Below the pieces are notes generated by a model. The model saw only the letters and a program-made list of their open reading frames with translations, was not told where the DNA came from and did not search any database. From Loxodes magnus (Eukaryota; Ciliophora; Karyorelictea; Loxodida; Loxodidae), in NCBI GenBank assembly GCA_946699065.1, contig CAMPDV010000863.1:1-64000 (forward strand): DNA of 64,000 nucleotides, written 5' to 3'. Shown in pieces: positions 61,101-64,000 of the stretch (its first letter is position 1; every line of letters starts with the position of its first letter). A program made the position numbers and the translations under genes.

Positions 61101-63605
61101 TAATACCAGGTCTATGGTCACCTATTACGTATGAGTAATAAAAATCACTCTTTATCACCTTTTCTCTCATTCTCTCTTCGATTAAAAAGTAATCTATTTT
61201 ATACTCATTGTTTTAGTGAATAAAGGTACCTATTTCAGTTGGGTCTAGGCATATTAAATTATTCTGTTCCATAAACTGTGCCATTCTCTTTCCTGCTGAT
61301 TTTGTTTTCTTTGGCAGTCGTTTTTCTATGTGCGCATTTCAGTCTCCTATTATCATTATATTAAGTCCTTTTTCTATTGCTTATAGTTTAAATTCATTCA
61401 CTAAATTATAGAAAGGCTCATACTGTTCGTTGTTATTTGCATCAAGAGCGTAGACATTTATTACTGCTAATTATTTCATTATTTCTATTGCCATTACTCT
61501 CGCTCCTCCAAAGAGCGTCATTTGGTTTACTTCATTCTATATCTCTCTGATCTCCTTACATATGTCGTTTCTAATATAGAATGCTACTCCTTTTCCTTTT
61601 TTTGATCCCACATTTATTAAGTGTTTATATCCTGCTATATTACACATATCTTTTTAGTCTTCAATCTAAATTTCTTATATTGTCATTATGTGGATACTTT
61701 TTTGAGTCATGAATTTGGCTAGTGCCTCTTTTGCACTTCTTACTCCCCTAAAATTTGCTGTCCCTATTTTTATGACTTATTCTTAATCTTTTTTTACACT
61801 AATTCCCTCTACTTCCTCTTCACCTTATTCTTCTTTTTATTCATCTTCCTTCTCCACCTTTTCTTCTTCTTATCTATCATTCTATGCTTCCATATTATTT
61901 TCTTTATTAGTTCTTTCCCCTTTTTTGTCTTTTTCATCTTATTATCTACCTTTTCCTTCTTCTTATCTATTCTAATCTTCTTCTTTTTCCTTTTCCTATT
62001 AGTTGAAATCGGATAATTGTTCATTTTTGTTTATCGGTTTCTTAGCATAGTACATTCTCATTGAAGTTTGCTTCAATTTACTTCTTTCTTCTCACTTTTA
62101 TCTTGCATCTTATTCTTTTTCTTCTTGAGTTTGTTCTATTTCTTTTTGCTTTTTTCCTTTATTTACGTTTTTCCTGACATACTCCATTATACTATTTTGT
62201 TTATTTCTTATTTCTTTTGTTAGGGTTTAGCCTTTTTACCATCACCTATCCTATCCTTTTCTCTATTTGCTTTATGGTATATCTTATTATTTAGTTGATT
62301 GTTTTCTATTTTATTTAATTATTTGAACATTTCTCTATCCCTCTGTCTTACATATTTCCAATTCCATTTTGATGAAAAATAATTTTTATTTATTCTTTTA
62401 GCATAAAAAACTTTTAATTATTTAATTGTTTAGTTGTTTTAATTATTTTTCTATTCTCTTCATTTTATTTCCTTCTCTTCTTCCCTTGATTCCTCTATAA
62501 TCATTTATTCTTCTTCTCCAATTATCCTCTTATTTGCTTGATTTGCTTCAAAATCTAGTTTGTTTATTGTTAAAATAACTTCTCCTTCAAGCATCTCTAA
62601 TTCTCTTGTATGTAGCTTTTTCCTTTTTGCTGCTTCTACCCTTCTGCATTGCTGGTCTGTGTGCCCTTTCACTTTACATAGGCAGCAGATAAAATTTACT
62701 GGGTGTTATATTCTCATTTTGTTTCCATTCAAATTTATTACTTTTGGTATCATCTTTGCTTCGTCTACATCCTTTAAATCTAGGTAGACTACACTGCTCC
62801 CTGTTAGCATTGTTATGTTTGGATATGTATGCTATATCTCTCCTCTTGATTTTCCATATTATCTTATTGTTTCCATTACTAACTTCATATTTGAGTATTC
62901 GTTAATTATGAAGTAAATTGGGTAGTTATGAATGTCAAAATATTCCAATTAGTTTCTAGCTTAGATAGGAATTCTAACTCCTTTGAACGTTCATTCCCTG
63001 AATTAAGTGAAATGTTAGTATCTTTCTTCATTGTTAAATACCAAGAAAACAATTTCGTTTTATTTCACTATGAACTTCGCCACTGCTTGTCCGTAATCCT
63101 TCCATATTTGATTTCTAAACACTTGTATAACTTCTTAGTCTTTGGCCTTTTTCTCTACTAAATCAGTGTTTTCCAAGTAATGGTTAAAGTAAATTGCGGC
63201 CACCATTTCTGATAAATCATCATAGGCATTTTAGTAGACCCTTTACATTTATTCTTCAGGGTCGTTGGCTGAAATGAGTTGTTCATTATTTTGTTAAATT
63301 ATTACTTAGGTTGTTTACTTTTTTTGCCACATTCCTTTCTTATTTTGTGCCCCTCCTTTTAGTAAAGTCCGACCAATCATGGGTATATTGCTATTTTTTT
63401 TCTATTATTCGTTCTATTATTTCGTGTTCGTTCGGTCAGTTAGTTTGGTCCTGCGTAGTCTGAGGTCTTGCATTATTAGTCTGGTTTCCAGCATAATAAA
63501 GAAGGTTGGAATAATTAAAGCAAAGACGTGGTAAAAGAAAGTGCTTCAGGTTTTCTCTCCTACTCTGAGGAGGTGGTATAAAAACCCTTCTTGAAGCTAA
63601 CCATT
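58112..63605 (-). mobile_element. APE-type non-LTR retrotransposon (LINE), copy B
   Basis: Same element as copy A in inverted, tail-to-tail orientation and several percent diverged. The 5' end is at 63605 (aatggttagcttc on -) and the 3' hairpin is at 58170-58140, followed by tataatcaaa and a (TTTA)n tail ending near 58112. The short string tgatat flanks both ends. ORF2 is better preserved than in copy A: the endonuclease reads through the site duplicated in A, motif A is FVDIKKAYDSVQR, the catalytic motif is YADD (59720-59731 on the complement), and the C-terminal zinc motif SQCPFCNDARENERHIIENC keeps both Cys. It has the same missing base before NYRPISL at about 60261-60282. ORF1 lacks an in-frame ATG at the position used by copy A. 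Confidence 0.88.
58140..58170 (-). other. LINE copy B 3'-terminal hairpin
   Basis: On -: gagctacgcacc, loop aatga, ggtgctacgcgctc. Outer stem gagc/gctc and inner stem gcacc/ggtgc, the clearest example of this hairpin in the window. Confidence 0.8.
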
Positions 63606-63658
63606 TTTGAATATATCAATAATAATTAATTATAGTATTTGACACATCAATAGATAAA

Positions 63659-64000
63659 TCACTTTAAATTTATGTTTATTTAACTTATTATTTCTTTTTC
63701 TTGATTATATATTATTGTAATGTGCTCTTGAAAACTTCTTGATTATTTTGATCTTTTTAATAAAATTTTACTGCTATCTAGTACAATTAATCTTCAAGTA
63801 CGAATTATTCATGATTTTCATTATAGGTTATCCATATTTAAAATAATTCTATATTTTAAGTTTCTTATCTCCTATATAATATACAATCAGTAGCACATAA
63901 AATTTTACATAAAAGAGTTTTTTATTTCTTTTAACTTTAAGTTCTCTTAAAATTTGCAGCGTCTTTTTAATGTCCTAATTTCATTGCAGTCCAGCATCTC
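63659..64000 (-). CDS. unrecognised protein, C-terminal end (runs off window)
   Basis: On - from the window edge, 113 codons lead to TGA 63661-63659. The sequence is mixed and charged, with the look of a real protein (NEIRTLKRRCKFQENLKLK, SFQEHITIIYNQEKEIIS). Three TGA codons would be Trp. LINE copy B lies about 50 bases beyond the stop. No domain recognised. Confidence 0.45.

Overview
The window is very AT-rich nuclear DNA from a ciliate that reads all three standard stop codons as amino acids. In every gene I can recognise, TAA and TAG fall where glutamine belongs and TGA falls where tryptophan belongs, while genes also appear to end at TGA. This matches the karyorelictid code (Loxodes and relatives), in which TGA is Trp or stop by context. 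In the three best genes the last 110-230 codons before the final TGA contain no other in-frame TGA. No tiny 15-base heterotrich-type introns are needed in a 1304-codon gene. Long gene-poor stretches and abundant retroposons fit a karyorelictid nucleus with little DNA elimination. No telomeric repeat was seen.

Layout. 0-11 kb: a small unrecognised ORF (393-1040), the C-terminal half of a WD40-repeat gene family member (1071-5379, +), an intact RING-kelch gene (5965-7410, -), and an N-terminal half of the same WD40 family (7782-11065, +) with near-identical 42-residue WD repeats. The two halves lie in reversed order and overlap by about 256 bases. 14-18 kb: a LINE 3' remnant and a complete multi-pass receptor with a periplasmic-binding-like ectodomain and an EF-hand. 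19-26 kb: three tRNA genes (Val-CAC, Ala-AGC, Met-CAT), all on +, and a retroposed element coding a coiled-coil/zinc-knuckle protein. 26-41 kb: two decayed TKL-type kinase genes flanking AT-rich desert and a decaying kelch/Cys-rich/transmembrane gene. 41-47 kb: an inverted copy of the WD40 gene (-) and an unrecognised damaged coding region. 48-64 kb: two copies of one APE-type LINE in tail-to-tail orientation (48.0-54.0 + and 58.1-63.6 -), a dimeric SINE nested in the first, a second zinc-knuckle element, a small ORF, and the end of a gene that runs off the right edge.

The window shows host signalling and ubiquitin-type genes interleaved with one LINE family and elements that appear to depend on it. 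The LINE, the SINE and a LINE remnant share a terminal hairpin, the likely recognition element for the LINE reverse transcriptase. Because no codon is an unconditional stop, open frames mean little here. Coding calls rest on domain motifs, residue composition and TGA placement, and many calls in AT-rich sequence are tentative.
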